From: Rheinheimera tangshanensis
GTDB lineage: Bacteria; Pseudomonadota; Gammaproteobacteria; Enterobacterales; Alteromonadaceae
Assembly (NCBI RefSeq): GCF_014645135.1
Contig: NZ_BMLH01000006.1
Span: 124,001-188,000, forward strand
Direction: 5' to 3'
Length of the DNA: 64,000 nucleotides
Within the stretch, counting starts at the first letter, position 1; every line of letters starts with the position of its first letter. The notes under the pieces were generated by a model, which was given only the letters and a program-made list of their open reading frames with translations, was not told the origin of the DNA and did not search any database. This document shows positions 23,520 to 33,434 of the stretch, in pieces. The translations under genes were made by a program, and so were the position numbers.

Positions 23520-25198
23520 TGAACAATTTTGACTTTGAGGTGCTGGTGGTTGGGTCCGGCGCTGGTGGTTCCATGGCGGCCTATGAGCTGACCAAAGCCG
23601 GGCATAAAGTGTTGATGCTCGAAGCCGGACGGGATTACGACCCAAAAACAGAAACGCCTATGTTTAAACGCAACGGTGAAGCACCGTTGATGGGGGCTGG
23701 TAACTCAGATAAAGACTTCGGTTTTTATGATGCTACGGTCGATGGTGGCTGGCAAGTGCCCAACGAGCCTTATACTGCAGCCGATGGCTCCGAGTTTTTA
23801 TGGTGGCGCGCTCGTATGTTGGGCGGTCGCACCAATCACTGGGGCCGTTATTCATTGCGCTTCAGCGAACATGATTTTAAAGGCAAAAGCCGTGACGGCT
23901 TAGGTGCGGACTGGCCATTTGACTATGATGATATCGCGCCCTGGTACGATAAAACTGAAGCTTTAGTGGGTGTTTGTGGCACCAATACGGGGTTGGACGA
24001 TATGCCGCCTTCATCCGATGGCATATTACAACCGCCACCAAAACCCCGTATCACTGAGCTGTTGATCGCAGCGGCGGCGAAAAAATTGGGTATCCCGGTG
24101 GCACCTATGCACCGTGCTGTACTCACCCGTCCTTTGGATAACAGAGCCGCCTGTTTTTACGCCACCCCTTGTGGTCATGGCTGCTCTATTGGCGCAGCCT
24201 TTCAGACCACTACGTCGCTTATTCCTATGGCCAAAGCCACTGGCAATTTGCAGGTGATCACCGACGCTATGGTGAAATCTGTGGATACCGACGAAAATGG
24301 CAAAGTGACAGGTGTTAGTTATGTCGATAAAAAAACCTCCACTGTGCACCAGCTCCAAGCCAAAGTAGTGATCCTGGCCGCCAGTGCCTGTGAGTCAGCC
24401 CGCTTGTTGTTAAATTCTAAATCGGCCCGTTTTCCAAATGGCCTGGCCAACTCCAGCGGTCAGGTCGGTAAAAACCTGATGGACTCCACAGGCGCCAACA
24501 TTGGCGCTATGGTGCCAGCCTTACAAGGTCGGCCTATTTATAACGAAGATGGCCATACCGCTAACCATTTGTTTATTCCATGGTGGGGCCACAAAGCACA
24601 AGAACGTAAAGAGCTGGATTTCCCACGCGGTTATCACTTTGAAATTGGTGGTCGTTTTAACGAACCCAGTTCAGGTATAGCTGGCAATGTTCAGGGCTAT
24701 GGCGCCGATTTAAAACGTCAGGTCAAACAGAATTATGGTGCTTATATAGGGTTTGCCTTACGGGGTGAAATGGTACCTAACGAGCATTGTTATATGGATA
24801 TAGACCCTGAAGTAAAAGACAAATGGGGTATTCCTGTGGCGCGTTTTCACTGGAAATGGTCGGAGCATGAATTAAAGCAAGTGGAACATGGCCTGAAAAC
24901 CGCTAAAGCTATTTTTGCCCAAATGGGCGCTGATGTTGGTGAGTTACCAACCCCAGAGCAAGCCATTTTAAAAGGCGGCGAAATTATTCATGAGGTGGGC
25001 ACCACCCGTATGGGCGCATCGCCACAAGACTCAGTCACTAACCAATGGGGTCAAAGCTGGGACTGCCCTAACCTCTTTGTGATGGATGGCGGCGTCTTTG
25101 CGTCTAACCCGCACAAAAACTGTACTCTGACCATTATGACGCTGGCGATGCGCAACTCATCCTGGCTTTCGTCCCAGTTAAAACAAGGAGCGATCTGA
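23519..25198 (+). CDS. GMC-family FAD oxidoreductase (glucoside 3-dehydrogenase-like large subunit)
   Basis: 559 residues. N-terminal FAD-binding GSGAGG is at 12-17, followed by LEAGRDYD; the C-terminal GMC domain has HEVGTTRMG and NPHKNCTLT with the catalytic His/Asn region. Cys212, Cys218 and Cys222 (CFYATPCGHGC) form a cluster like the iron-sulfur ligands of bacterial FAD-glucose/glucoside dehydrogenases, so a cluster is possible. It has no signal of its own; the partner small subunit carries a Tat signal and probably carries it across the membrane. Oxidation of a sugar C3-hydroxyl is inferred from the DUF1080 neighbour. Confidence 0.88.
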   Translation: MNNFDFEVLVVGSGAGGSMAAYELTKAGHKVLMLEAGRDYDPKTETPMFKRNGEAPLMGAGNSDKDFGFYDATVDGGWQVPNEPYTAADGSEFLWWRARMLGGRTNHWGRYSLRFSEHDFKGKSRDGLGADWPFDYDDIAPWYDKTEALVGVCGTNTGLDDMPPSSDGILQPPPKPRITELLIAAAAKKLGIPVAPMHRAVLTRPLDNRAACFYATPCGHGCSIGAAFQTTTSLIPMAKATGNLQVITDAMVKSVDTDENGKVTGVSYVDKKTSTVHQLQAKVVILAASACESARLLLNSKSARFPNGLANSSGQVGKNLMDSTGANIGAMVPALQGRPIYNEDGHTANHLFIPWWGHKAQERKELDFPRGYHFEIGGRFNEPSSGIAGNVQGYGADLKRQVKQNYGAYIGFALRGEMVPNEHCYMDIDPEVKDKWGIPVARFHWKWSEHELKQVEHGLKTAKAIFAQMGADVGELPTPEQAILKGGEIIHEVGTTRMGASPQDSVTNQWGQSWDCPNLFVMDGGVFASNPHKNCTLTIMTLAMRNSSWLSSQLKQGAI

Positions 25199-25995
25199 TG
25201 GCCAAGGATCAAAACTACACAGCAGATCAGCACCAAATGCAGTACAAATCCGGCATGACCAGACGCGATTCGTTAAAACTGATGATGGCATTAGCGGCTA
25301 GTACTTTGTTGCCTGCAGTATTGGCAGGCTGCGACAGTGCGCCCGTCAGTACCACTGATGCAGGTGCGGATGCAGCAAAAGCGACCACTGAACATTGGCC
25401 AGAGTTAAAGTTAGCCCCCATTACAGCACCGGGTTATGGCAAAGATCCGAATTTAATTTTGCCACCTGAATCGCCATGGCCTTTGACCTTAACTCAAGCG
25501 CAGCTGACTTTAGTGGCCGTGCTTTCAGATATTCTGCTGCCTCGTGAAGGCAGCGTACCCAGCGCTTCTGAAGTGCATGTACCTGCTGTGGTCGATGAAT
25601 GGGTTAGCGCGCCTTACGAGCGTCAGCAACAAGACAGACTGACTATTTTGTCGGCTCTGACCTGGATAGACGATGAAGCGCAGATGCGTTTTAGCAAAAC
25701 CTTTGTCGCGCTCACTAAGACGCAGCAAAAAGCCATTATGGACGATATAGCCTTTGATACTGCCGAAACTCCGGTTCAGTTTAAACGCATAGCCACAGCT
25801 TTTGGCCGCTTCCGCAGCTTGGTACTGGCGGCGTTTTTCTGCACACCAGAAGGTACCAAAGACATAGGTTATGTCGGTAATGTACCTATAGGTGGCGATT
25901 ATCCTGGCCCGACAAAAGAAGCTTATGCGCATTTAGACAAGGTACTGGCGGATTTAGGTTTAACTGAATACGCCTATCCTATTGAGGCTGGATAA
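25198..25995 (+). CDS. Gluconate 2-dehydrogenase subunit 3-family Tat lipoprotein (GMC partner)
   Basis: 265 residues with a twin-arginine signal (TRRDSLKLMMALAAS, Arg22-Arg23) and a lipobox LAGC with Cys45, so it should be exported folded by Tat and lipid-anchored. The remainder matches the small-subunit family that pairs with GMC dehydrogenases (helical; WPLTLTQAQLTLVAVLSDILLP). It chaperones and co-exports the catalytic subunit. It starts within the stop of the GMC gene (overlapping TGATG) and ends the operon before a 10-bp-stem terminator. No cytochrome c subunit gene is adjacent. Confidence 0.85.
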   Translation: MAKDQNYTADQHQMQYKSGMTRRDSLKLMMALAASTLLPAVLAGCDSAPVSTTDAGADAAKATTEHWPELKLAPITAPGYGKDPNLILPPESPWPLTLTQAQLTLVAVLSDILLPREGSVPSASEVHVPAVVDEWVSAPYERQQQDRLTILSALTWIDDEAQMRFSKTFVALTKTQQKAIMDDIAFDTAETPVQFKRIATAFGRFRSLVLAAFFCTPEGTKDIGYVGNVPIGGDYPGPTKEAYAHLDKVLADLGLTEYAYPIEAG

Positions 25996-26015
25996 GTAGA
26001 AGCTTTACTGGTAAT

Positions 26016-26045
26016 GACAAAGGCGGCTTTAAGGTCGCCTTTGTC
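26016..26045. terminator. Perfect 10-bp inverted repeat between convergent genes
   Basis: GACAAAGGCG (26016-26025) and CGCCTTTGTC (26036-26045) around a 10-base loop, lying between the Tat lipoprotein gene and the opposing beta-lactamase gene. A short T tract within the stem supports use as a bidirectional terminator. Confidence 0.7.
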
Positions 26046-26067
26046 AGCTTCGATTTAAAATCGCAGA

Positions 26068-26877
26068 TCATTGCTTCGCTGTTGCTGCAGGTAAAGCGCC
26101 CAGAGACTGCAAAATATCCCGCACTATAGCTTCTCTTTTGTATAAATCTGCCATTCGTTCTGGCGTATCTATATTTAGCGCAAAAAATACCGGACCTGTT
26201 GGCCATTCGACATAACCAACCCACCAGCCAAAACGCCCTTCCCACCCGGTTTTTGCTCTTAAGATCCATTCTTTGCCAGCTTCATTGACCATCATATCTT
26301 TCACCAGCAACTGATGCTCCTTGGCAAAAGGCAATTGATTCAAATATAGCTTTTTAACAAACTCGACTTGCTCATAAGCCGAAATCGCCAATTTGCCATC
26401 AACCCAATAAGCACCTTTGTCTGTAGAAGGATCGGCATTGCCATAACTCATTTTTTGCAGATATTGTGCTGCCCGCTTTTCACCAATTTGTTTAGCAAAT
26501 ATCTCATACACCCAAAGCGCTGAGGTGCGCATCGCAGAGCGTAAATTCTGATCCTGATTGTGGCCTGCAAAACTGCGCTCTACACCATCCCAGCGAAACA
26601 GCTGAAATTCATCTTTTAGCACTCCAGCATCCAACGCCATCAGGCTGTGTGGGATTTTAAAAGTAGAAGCCGGAGACATACGCTGTTTGGCGCGTTCCGG
26701 GTTAAACACCAGTAATTTAGCCGGTGTTACCCGCTCATCCGCAATCACCAGCGTACCTTTGGCATTAAATTTGGTGAAAGTCGCTTGCCAGTTTGCTTGT
26801 TCGATAGGCACAGCGGCCAGACAAAGTTGAGCACAAGTTATGAAGAAAACAGCAGAAATAATTTTTAGAACAGACAT
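26068..26877 (-). CDS. Class D (OXA-type) beta-lactamase
   Basis: 269 residues with a signal peptide (ending near CLAA). Class D motifs: STFK 71-74 (nucleophile Ser71, carboxylatable Lys74), S119-A120-L121 in the SxV position, YGN 145-147, the omega-loop region Trp158 and KTG 209-211. It should hydrolyse beta-lactams in the periplasm by a serine acyl-enzyme with carboxylated lysine. The Leu in the SxV position is unusual (Val in most); in some OXA enzymes this position affects the deacylating water. No mobile-element flanks were seen, so probably an intrinsic gene. GAGGAAT precedes the ATG. Confidence 0.94.
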   Translation of the reverse strand: MSVLKIISAVFFITCAQLCLAAVPIEQANWQATFTKFNAKGTLVIADERVTPAKLLVFNPERAKQRMSPASTFKIPHSLMALDAGVLKDEFQLFRWDGVERSFAGHNQDQNLRSAMRTSALWVYEIFAKQIGEKRAAQYLQKMSYGNADPSTDKGAYWVDGKLAISAYEQVEFVKKLYLNQLPFAKEHQLLVKDMMVNEAGKEWILRAKTGWEGRFGWWVGYVEWPTGPVFFALNIDTPERMADLYKREAIVRDILQSLGALPAATAKQ

Positions 26878-26917
26878 TTTAATTCCTCTAGGTTGATCAA
26901 TTCACACCCGCAGTTGC

Positions 26918-27763
26918 TCAAGACTGACTCCGATGGCCTGGGCTGGAGCTCAATTCGTTAGCCCGCAGTTTTTCCAGTAATAATCCAAGCTCTGTCGCGA
27001 CCAGCTCTGGTTCATCAAACTGAACAAAATGCCCACTTTTATCCGTTAACACTGCACGCCCTTGAGGAAAGTCTAAAGCCCATTTCTGCCAAAGCTCCCC
27101 CCACATAGCCCTGCCTCTGTCGGTGAAAAACAGGTTAGCGGGTTTTGCTATTTTTTTAACTGAAGCAATAACTGTAACGGGCATATCTTTGATTTGGGGA
27201 TAGTCAGGTAAAGGCCTTTTGCTCCAGAAATCCAGATAGTTGTTTGACATCCCCTGCGCCATATCGTCTAGCTTTATTTGGGCAATTTCTTTATTGCCTT
27301 GCTCAAGATTGATAGCGCGTAAGATATCTACATCGTGTTCCGAGGACGGATCAAGCAACAACAGAGCTTTTACTTTTGACGGATATGCAGACGCAAAATC
27401 GCGGGCTATGCTGCCGCCATAGGAATGGGCCATGTAGATGACCGGAGCTTGAATAGCCAATTGATTAAGCAGTTCTGCAGCAAAATTGGCGTAATCCATG
27501 GAGGTAAAATGACGTTTGATTTGGCTTGATTTACCATCACCGACTCTGGAGTAACGAATCACTTTCGCAAGCTTACTAAGCGACAAAAAAACCGGTTGCC
27601 AGTCTGCCATGCCGCCACCAGCGCCAGCTTCCAACAAGACCACTTCGGGTCCGACGCCTGCAATCTTGTATTCAAGCTTAAACTCGCCAACTTGTACAAA
27701 ATGTGCATCAGCTGAATAGACAGTCGTGGAGAACATCAACAACATCACAATAACAAACTTCAC
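26918..27763 (-). CDS. Exported alpha/beta hydrolase
   Basis: 281 residues starting at GTG (GAGG seven bases upstream), with a signal peptide ending near TVYSA. Oxyanion region EAGAGGG, nucleophile Ser in MAHSYGGS (near residue 117) and catalytic His in DKSGHFVQF (near 250) define the fold; the acid is in the late beta strands. Substrate unknown. It is 40 bp upstream of the beta-lactamase gene on the same strand, so the two may be co-transcribed. Confidence 0.88.
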   Translation of the reverse strand: MKFVIVMLLMFSTTVYSADAHFVQVGEFKLEYKIAGVGPEVVLLEAGAGGGMADWQPVFLSLSKLAKVIRYSRVGDGKSSQIKRHFTSMDYANFAAELLNQLAIQAPVIYMAHSYGGSIARDFASAYPSKVKALLLLDPSSEHDVDILRAINLEQGNKEIAQIKLDDMAQGMSNNYLDFWSKRPLPDYPQIKDMPVTVIASVKKIAKPANLFFTDRGRAMWGELWQKWALDFPQGRAVLTDKSGHFVQFDEPELVATELGLLLEKLRANELSSSPGHRSQS

Positions 27764-27850
27764 ACGAGCACCTCATTCAAAATAACGCTGTGTATGCAAC
27801 GGAGAATCAGGTTTGCAACCCAACGTTAGCTAATGCAGTAATACAGATAT

Positions 27851-28087
27851 CTACTGTTTATGTAAGGTAAAAACCGCAAAATCGTCAGTTGCAGACAGCT
27901 TTACAGACAGAATTTTGTAGTACCCAAGCGATACCCCATCTTTTTCAAAGGCATAACTTAAGGTATTCGACTTTTGAGGGAAAACCGTTTCTGTTGAGCT
28001 TCGCGGCAATTCAATATCAATCAGTTCTTCGTAAATACGCAGGTTGTGAGGTGTAACGCTTTTCGCGTCAATAAATAAAGTGTCCAT
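27851..28087 (-). CDS. Small hypothetical protein
   Basis: 78 residues, no signal or hydrophobic segment, not recognised. Composition is ordinary for a small globular beta-rich protein (e.g. SLGYYKILSVKLSATDDFAVFTL). AGGA lies five bases before the ATG, supporting translation. It lies alone between the hydrolase gene and katG, with a terminator after katG's stop separating them. Real gene likely, function unknown. Confidence 0.6.
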   Translation of the reverse strand: MDTLFIDAKSVTPHNLRIYEELIDIELPRSSTETVFPQKSNTLSYAFEKDGVSLGYYKILSVKLSATDDFAVFTLHKQ

Positions 28088-28181
28088 AGTTTCCTACGTC
28101 AGGCCATTTTTCTGCAGGCTCAAAACTAAGGGTAAAATCATTTAGTTTCAACAAGTTTATCTAAAAACCACCTTGATAAAA

Positions 28182-28216
28182 CGTAAAAAGGCAGCTGTTT
28201 ACAAGCAGCTGCCTTT
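28182..28216 (-). terminator. Terminator of katG
   Basis: On the minus strand an AAAGGCAGCTG/CAGCTGCCTTT stem (28206-28216 and 28187-28197) with an 8-base loop is followed by a T tract (28185-28189 on the plus strand as A), 28 bp beyond the katG stop. Confidence 0.9.
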
Positions 28217-28243
28217 GTTTCACTCAGTACCAAAAGACTGGTT

Positions 28244-30842
<2,599 letters not shown>

Positions 30843-30879
30843 ATAAAAAAAACGCGCTTAGCAGCAATCTAAGCGCGTT
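30843..30879 (-). terminator. Terminator of the 49-aa gene
   Basis: AACGCGCTTAG (30851-30861) and CTAAGCGCGTT (30869-30879) form a perfect 11-bp stem; on the minus strand it is followed by a run of eight T. A textbook intrinsic terminator ending a minus-strand transcript. Confidence 0.92.
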
Positions 30880-30967
30880 AAAGGGGTTACGTTTATCAAC
30901 AACAAGAACTCAGCAATAAAAGCTCTTCTGTAACAGGCTCAGCATCGCCTGCCCCAGTTTCAAACTA

Positions 30968-31117
30968 TTATTTCGTATAAACAGCGCCGCTCAAGTTCAA
31001 CGCGCGACCTATCTGAGCTAAAAACTGATTGATCCGACGCACCAGCAGCAGAGAAGATACGCTGCGCTCTGTCGTGCTCACGTTAGATTTTTCTACTGTT
31101 GTATTGATACTGTTCAT
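30968..31117 (-). CDS. Small 49-residue protein of unknown function
   Basis: MNSINTTVEKSNVSTTERSV is followed by SSLLLVRRINQFLAQIGRAL and NLSGAVYTK. GAGG lies six bases before the ATG at 31117, and a strong terminator lies ~90 bp after the stop, so this is an independent small gene. The N-terminal half is Ser/Thr/Asn-rich; the middle is an amphipathic helix with two Arg. No signal peptide. The stop codon is a tandem TAA TAG, after which the same frame stays open for 22 codons and ends in Ser-Ser-Cys-Cys. A peptide toxin, RiPP-like precursor or regulator are possible but none is shown. Confidence 0.6.
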   Translation of the reverse strand: MNSINTTVEKSNVSTTERSVSSLLLVRRINQFLAQIGRALNLSGAVYTK

Positions 31118-31360
31118 GTTCAACCTCGTTAAGTCTGAGAAAGTGTTCATCCGAAAACGTGGTTATTATGCTGCAAATTTAACCAACCCACTAACGAGAT
31201 AATTTATAGCCTGGTCATTAGTTTTTCTAATGCAAAAACACCAACCTCATCATAACTAATTCAGCTTACTTTCATATTCACTATTCACCCACAATACACA
31301 AAACCAATAAAAATGCTGTAAAAGCAGTTGATTATGCACTTTCAATTATTCAACCCCAAC
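31118..31360. other. AT-rich region upstream of the 49-aa gene
   Basis: Lies between the yebG terminator and the 49-aa gene, and should contain the latter's promoter. Very AT-rich; no operator or RNA recognised. Confidence 0.4.
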
Positions 31361-31395
31361 AAAAAAGGCATAAATCATTTATAGTTATGCCTTTT
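31361..31395 (-). terminator. Terminator of yebG
   Basis: AAAAGGCATAA (31363-31373) and TTATGCCTTTT (31385-31395) form a perfect 11-bp stem around an 11-base loop; on the minus strand a T-run follows. It lies ~80 bp beyond the yebG stop. Confidence 0.88.
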
Positions 31396-31475
31396 CAAAG
31401 AGATTTATTTAATTAGCTGTTCTAATAAAAACTAAAGGGACAAGCGAGTGAAAAACTTAAGCAACTGCTGAAAAC

Positions 31476-31838
31476 TTAAGCTGCCAGTTCATCTGCTGCT
31501 TGTGTCACTTCGGTTAGTACAACGGCCGTTTTAGCAGCATCTGTCGTACCCTGCTCTTTACCCTTGTCTTTGGCCTGATCTTTGTCTGCAACTGATGCTT
31601 TAGTGTGTTTGGTTTTCTGATTCAGCGTTTGGATCACCAGCTCTTTTTGCTGAGCTAAATACAGCGCCAGATCTTCACGTTGTTGCTCATCAGGGATTAA
31701 CTCACTTTGCCCCAACATTACAAAAAGTTCATCAGCAATATCCAGCATCCTGTCATAGGCGTCTGCTTCGGGCTTTGAACTAAAGATCATTTTTTCTACT
31801 CCAGCGCGCTCAACAATGTATTTAATAATAACGGCCAT
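31476..31838 (-). CDS. yebG: YebG family DNA-damage-inducible protein
   Basis: 120 residues opening MAVIIKYIVERAGVEKMIFS followed by SKPEADAYDRMLDIADEL, the YebG signature. The C-terminal third is charged and low-complexity (AKDKGKEQGTTDAAK). In E. coli YebG is SOS-induced; molecular role is poorly defined. The ATG at 31838 has a near-perfect AGGAGG four bases upstream, ruling out longer frames. A LexA-type box lies ~40-60 bp upstream, so SOS control is expected here too. Followed by a terminator. Confidence 0.92.
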   Translation of the reverse strand: MAVIIKYIVERAGVEKMIFSSKPEADAYDRMLDIADELFVMLGQSELIPDEQQREDLALYLAQQKELVIQTLNQKTKHTKASVADKDQAKDKGKEQGTTDAAKTAVVLTEVTQAADELAA

Positions 31839-31878
31839 AAATCCTCCTGCGTTTGATACTGAACATTTATATAGCAAC

Positions 31879-31898
31879 CACTGTTTATTTGTCCAGTA
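31879..31898 (-). promoter_or_regulatory. LexA (SOS) box upstream of yebG
   Basis: On the minus strand TACTGGACAAATAAACAGTG, i.e. CTG-N10-CAG with flanking TA/TG. The core on the plus strand is CTGTTTATTTGTCCAG (31881-31896). It matches the gammaproteobacterial LexA consensus except one base in the left half. Its position 40-60 bp before yebG fits repression. Confidence 0.85.
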
Positions 31899-31997
31899 TT
31901 TTTTATAAAAATACGCATCGCCTCTTTCCTGCTTTTGCCGTAGCATAAAGTAATGATTTAAAGTAAAAATTTCAGGCTAGTGTCAGAAGGATTTTGT

Positions 31998-33269
31998 ATG
32001 CAGCATCTGTGGGCCGAACGCCGTCTTGCCGAACAGAGTCAAAGACCAAACGATCACCGCTCCCCCTGGCAAAGAGACAGAGCCAGAATTCTGCACTCTG
32101 CTGCTTTTCGCCGCTTGCAGGCGAAAACTCAAATCATGGGCATAGGCCAGAATGACTTCTACCGCACTCGTCTGACTCACTCTTTAGAGGCGGCTCAAAT
32201 AGGCACAGCGTTAGTGGCTCAGTTAAGTTATCAGCAAGAAGACCCACTACTTCGTGCCTTACTGGCGCAAGACAGCCTGATGGAGGCCTTGTGTCTGGCG
32301 CATGATTTAGGTCACCCTCCTTTTGGCCACGGCGGTGAAAAGGCGCTAAACGCCTGCATGCAGAAATTTGGAGGTTTTGAGGGCAACGGCCAGACCTTAC
32401 GTATTGTCGGCAAACTGGAACCTTACACCGCCAGTGGCGGTATGAATTTAAGCCGCCGTACTTTGTTGGGTTTATTAAAGTATCCGATAGTACAACCAGC
32501 TCCTGCCCACGTTGAACAAGGCCTGACCGTTAAACCCTGCAAAGCTATTTATGCAGCAGACAGTGATTTGCTCGACTGGATCTTAAGCCCATTATCAACA
32601 GCTGATCGTGAAGCTTTTCAGCGCACCGAAACACTGGATAAAGCGCCTTTCTTAAAGTCTCTGCATAAATCTTTGGATGCCTCCATTATGGAGCTGGCCG
32701 ATGATATCGCCTATGGTGTGCATGATTTGGAAGATGCAATAGTGACAGGCACTGTAACTCTGGAGCACTGGCGTCGTCTGGCCGAGCCTGAAATGGCAAA
32801 ACTACCTGCTGATATTGCCAGCGCGTTAAAACATATCAGCCAAAAATTATTTATACCCGAACATCATATTCGTAAAGATGCCATTGGTGCGCTAGTAAAC
32901 TTGCTGATCACCAGTATTGAGTTGTATCAGTCGCTGCCGAACACTCAAGACCCATTGATCCGATACAATGCCCGGCTGCCAGAGCCGCAGCAACAGTTGT
33001 TGCAACTGCTGAAGAACTTCGTCTATGAGGCGGTGATCTTATCGCCGGAGGTGCAAAGAGGCGAATACAAAGGCCAGCAAATTGTCCGTTCCTTGTTTGA
33101 AGCCTTTAGTTCAGAAGCACAACGTTTATTACCAGCCAATACAAAAAATCGCTGGCTGAGCGCAGACAACGATCAGGCGCAGATGCGCATTATTTGTGAT
33201 TATGTATCTGGCATGACAGACGAGTATGCACTGCGTATGCATCAGCAATTATTCGCTGCATCTTTGTAA
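31998..33269 (+). CDS. dGTPase / deoxynucleoside triphosphate triphosphohydrolase (HD domain)
   Basis: 423 residues of the Dgt family, shorter type 2/3-like form. The HD-domain metal ligands are in LTHSLEAAQIG and AHDLGHPPFGHGGEKALN; the SAAFRRLQAKTQ stretch is typical of the family's N-terminus. It cleaves dNTPs to deoxynucleoside plus triphosphate, affecting dNTP pools; some relatives act against phage by dNTP depletion, but housekeeping is more likely here. ATG at 31998 is preferred (AAGGA six bases upstream) over GTG at 31980. It is divergent from yebG, with the SOS box between. Confidence 0.93.
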   Translation: MQHLWAERRLAEQSQRPNDHRSPWQRDRARILHSAAFRRLQAKTQIMGIGQNDFYRTRLTHSLEAAQIGTALVAQLSYQQEDPLLRALLAQDSLMEALCLAHDLGHPPFGHGGEKALNACMQKFGGFEGNGQTLRIVGKLEPYTASGGMNLSRRTLLGLLKYPIVQPAPAHVEQGLTVKPCKAIYAADSDLLDWILSPLSTADREAFQRTETLDKAPFLKSLHKSLDASIMELADDIAYGVHDLEDAIVTGTVTLEHWRRLAEPEMAKLPADIASALKHISQKLFIPEHHIRKDAIGALVNLLITSIELYQSLPNTQDPLIRYNARLPEPQQQLLQLLKNFVYEAVILSPEVQRGEYKGQQIVRSLFEAFSSEAQRLLPANTKNRWLSADNDQAQMRIICDYVSGMTDEYALRMHQQLFAASL

Positions 33270-33289
33270 GTTTTATTTTATATAGTTCT

Positions 33290-33416
33290 ATATCCAAAGT
33301 AATTGGAGTTGAAGGAAGGCGACAAGAGCGTGAGACCCCAGGAGCATAGTTAACCTATGTGACTGGGGCTTGAGCTCGCAGTCAACAAAGCTCCGGCTTC
33401 AAGTACGAAGGGTATA
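33290..33416. repeat. ERIC (intergenic repeat unit) element
   Basis: About 127 bp beginning TATCCAAAGTAATT and ending ACGAAGGGTATA. The ERIC core is nearly intact: GTGAGACCCCAGGAGC is read once and its counterpart TGTGACTGGGGCTTGAGC further on. Ends are imperfect inverted complements, as in ERIC. It lies between the dGTPase and patatin genes and would fold into a long hairpin in either transcript. ERIC was described mainly in enterobacteria and vibrios. Confidence 0.9.
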
Positions 33417-33434
33417 TGCGAGGGAAAAAACCGG

